From Labilibaculum euxinicum (GTDB lineage Bacteria > Bacteroidota > Bacteroidia > Bacteroidales > Marinifilaceae): 64,000 nucleotides of DNA. This document shows positions 62,354 to 64,000 of the stretch, one piece after another. The position numbers and the translations under genes are program-made. The notes beneath the pieces were generated by a model. It made no database searches. It was not told the origin of the DNA and saw only the letters and a list, made by a program, of their open reading frames with translations. The stretch covers positions 62,001 to 126,000 of the forward strand of contig NZ_WTCR01000010.1 in NCBI RefSeq assembly GCF_009795715.1, in the 5' to 3' direction. Numbering within the stretch: position 1 is the first letter of the stretch; the number at the start of each line of letters is the position of its first letter.

Positions 62354-64000
62354 TTACTCCCCTGCAGCAGACTTAAAAAGCAGTTCGAATTTTAATTGTA
62401 AATCTTCCCTCAACTTAGTTTGCTCACCCATATCAGCTAAACCTAAAAGCATCTGCACAACCCGCACTTCACGCTCCTGTTCTGATCTAAAAGCATTGGC
62501 ATGCTGAGGATCCAAACTTAAGAAGTAATTCATTTTATCGTATGATTGTTGTGCCACTTTCAACAGTAAAGCATTTGCTTTATCTACTGCATTTGCTCTG
62601 TAATACTCCTGAATGAATCCAATCAGTGTATTATCAACCGGTATTTTATTGGTTGGCAGTTCTTCCATACATCTATCCAAAATATCAATGGCTTTTTCTT
62701 TCTTTCCCTCGTCATTTAAAGCACTGGCCAATCGGCTGTAATTTGCTCTGAACGACATGATATTCACTGTCAAAATATGAAATTGATCAACGTATACATC
62801 CGGATCTTTTATCCCGCCAAAAGTGAATTTATTCATGTAATTATCATACAACAATTCTGTATTTACATGGCCAATACCATTTCGTTCCGGTTTTGTTTCA
62901 ATTGGAACCAAACGATAAGCAGCACCTTCCAACTGAAAATATTTCTCTAAGCCAAGAAAGCTTTCAGTCCCCATTCCTACAGAAAAATAAACAGGGCGTT
63001 CCCAATTGTTATTTGCAATGATATCATAAACCATAATGTCATTTTTATACAAATAACTTCTCTTGATCTTCCACTCTAACTTGTCTACAATTAAATGAGC
63101 ATCTTCGGGCTGAACAGTACCATTTGCAAGCACCTTAGCCGAATCAACAGGAATATAAACGTTTCTTCCAGGGAAATAATTAAGCTTTTTACCCGATTGG
63201 GTTTCTACTTTTGCGGCATCATTATCGCTTCCTACGAATTTTATCATTTCACTCAAAAGCTCTTGTCCTTTCAATCGCTCTACAACAGGAACCTGATCGC
63301 GAATACCTGGTTCAACTTTATCCGCAGTAAGCGACATAGGAATCAGATCTGAATCGTAGGCTTTTCGTCTCATCTGATTGATGTACCAATCGCCGGCAAG
63401 TAAACTCAAATTTACAATCCGGATGTCTCTTCGAATCCCTTCCACTTCCTGCGCATACCAAAGCGGAAAGGTATCGTTATCGCCATAGGTAAATAAAATA
63501 GCATCAGGTGCACAAGAATTTAGATAATCTTTTGCATAGGCCAAAGTAGCATGTCTTCCCGAACGATCATGATCATCGAAATTCTGCTGAGCCAATAATC
63601 CGGGAACGGCAATTAAACAAACTGCAGTAACTGCTCCTGCGGTAACAACAGATGGTCCTTTTTTACTCAACCATTGATACAAACCCATTACCCCAAAACC
63701 TATCCAAATGGCAAACGCGTAGAATGAACCGGCATATGCATAATCACGTTCACGTGGTTGATAAGGTGATTGATTCAGGTAAACAACAATTGCCAAACCT
63801 GTAAAAATAAAAAGCAACATCACCACAAAGAAATCCTGTTTGCCTTTTTTGCTCGATTTATAATGATAGAACAAACCTATTAAACCAAGTATAAACGGTA
63901 AAAAGAAGTAAGTATTTCTTGACTTTTTATTTGCCATTTCAGGATATAACTTATCCTGATTTCCAATTTTCATTTCATCGATAAAAGGAATCCCCGAAAT
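62354..64000 (-). CDS. DUF2723 membrane protein, partial at the window end
   Basis: The frame is open past the window edge: the codons before the internal ATG at 63973 read ISGIPFIDE, matching WISGIPFVDN of the full-length neighbour, so translation begins outside the window. The visible 548 residues contain the last membrane helices, FTYGDNDTFPLWYAQEVEGIRRDIRIVNLSLLAGDWYINQMRRK in pieces, and a helical C terminus of about 180 residues. The two paralogues align end to end through this part with strong similarity around the DNDTFPLWY motif. Confidence 0.9.
   Translation of the reverse strand: MSGIPFIDEMKIGNQDKLYPEMANKKSRNTYFFLPFILGLIGLFYHYKSSKKGKQDFFVVMLLFIFTGLAIVVYLNQSPYQPRERDYAYAGSFYAFAIWIGFGVMGLYQWLSKKGPSVVTAGAVTAVCLIAVPGLLAQQNFDDHDRSGRHATLAYAKDYLNSCAPDAILFTYGDNDTFPLWYAQEVEGIRRDIRIVNLSLLAGDWYINQMRRKAYDSDLIPMSLTADKVEPGIRDQVPVVERLKGQELLSEMIKFVGSDNDAAKVETQSGKKLNYFPGRNVYIPVDSAKVLANGTVQPEDAHLIVDKLEWKIKRSYLYKNDIMVYDIIANNNWERPVYFSVGMGTESFLGLEKYFQLEGAAYRLVPIETKPERNGIGHVNTELLYDNYMNKFTFGGIKDPDVYVDQFHILTVNIMSFRANYSRLASALNDEGKKEKAIDILDRCMEELPTNKIPVDNTLIGFIQEYYRANAVDKANALLLKVAQQSYDKMNYFLSLDPQHANAFRSEQEREVRVVQMLLGLADMGEQTKLREDLQLKFELLFKSAAGE

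Overview
The window is an AT-rich chromosomal segment from a member of the Bacteroidota, most likely an anaerobic marine Marinilabiliales-type organism. The clade call rests on promoter boxes of the TAnnTTTG type, the near absence of Shine-Dalgarno sequences, two DUF2723 membrane proteins, a type IX-like sorting domain on a 2100-residue surface protein, DUF4114/LVIVD and lamin-tail proteins, and a MutA/MutB methylmalonyl-CoA mutase pair. No phage, plasmid backbone, insertion sequence, rRNA operon or CRISPR array is visible. Most genes are core housekeeping genes; the unusual material lies in the gaps.

Layout. 1-6.1 kb: end of a DUF2807 adhesin-like gene, a Sua5/YrdC protein, dapD, an atypical uracil-DNA glycosylase, two paralogous exported carboxypeptidase-regulatory-like proteins and a cardiolipin synthase. 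6.2-10.4 kb: prmC-recX, two LPP20-like lipoproteins and a small outer-membrane barrel. 10.6-12.2 kb: prfB with its programmed +1 frameshift, preceded by a decayed second copy of its own 5' end. 12.2-14.1 kb: two tandem YwqK/MORN-like exported proteins, the second broken at an A9 tract, followed by a degenerate array with a 42-base period. 14.1-21.4 kb: arsC-like, fumC, a nuclease/phosphatase-fold lipoprotein, mutA and mutB. 21.5-28 kb: thioredoxin-like protein, DUF4190, DUF2752, a small membrane protein, an MBL hydrolase, an Mpl-type ligase and a TPR histidine kinase that lacks the phosphoacceptor histidine. 28-37 kb: CoA-transferase, oxyR, two tRNA-Glu, rpsT, radC, upp, folK, sppA, lpxK. 37-47 kb: giant lamin-tail surface protein, asd, hflX, tonB. 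47-49.1 kb: tRNA-Ala, a gene-poor stretch with a small-RNA candidate, a small gene and a gene remnant. 49-64 kb: a cation-chloride-cotransporter-like permease, an SDR, a flippase-like membrane protein, a DUF4114 lipoprotein, a DUF6427-like protein, purD, a polysaccharide deacetylase and two DUF2723 proteins, the last running off the window.

How the genes fit together. fumC, mutAB and the acetyl-CoA hydrolase/transferase-family protein suit a fumarate-succinate-propionate fermentation route. dapD and asd belong to lysine/diaminopimelate synthesis, and the Mpl-like ligase uses the peptidoglycan made from it. lpxK, sppA, tonB, the lipoproteins and the surface proteins serve the Gram-negative envelope. 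OxyR is the only dedicated transcription regulator recognised.

Most notable non-gene signals: (1) the duplicated, decaying prfB frameshift region; (2) the 42-base periodic array at about 13.66-14.04 kb; (3) a pair of 142-144-base intergenic elements with matching ends (9.08 and 19.1 kb) and a partial third at 6.12 kb; (4) two orphan promoter-terminator pairs that look like small RNAs; (5) an A AAA AAG slippery site exactly at the frame break of the second YwqK-like gene. All family calls come from reading motifs by eye; no database search was run.
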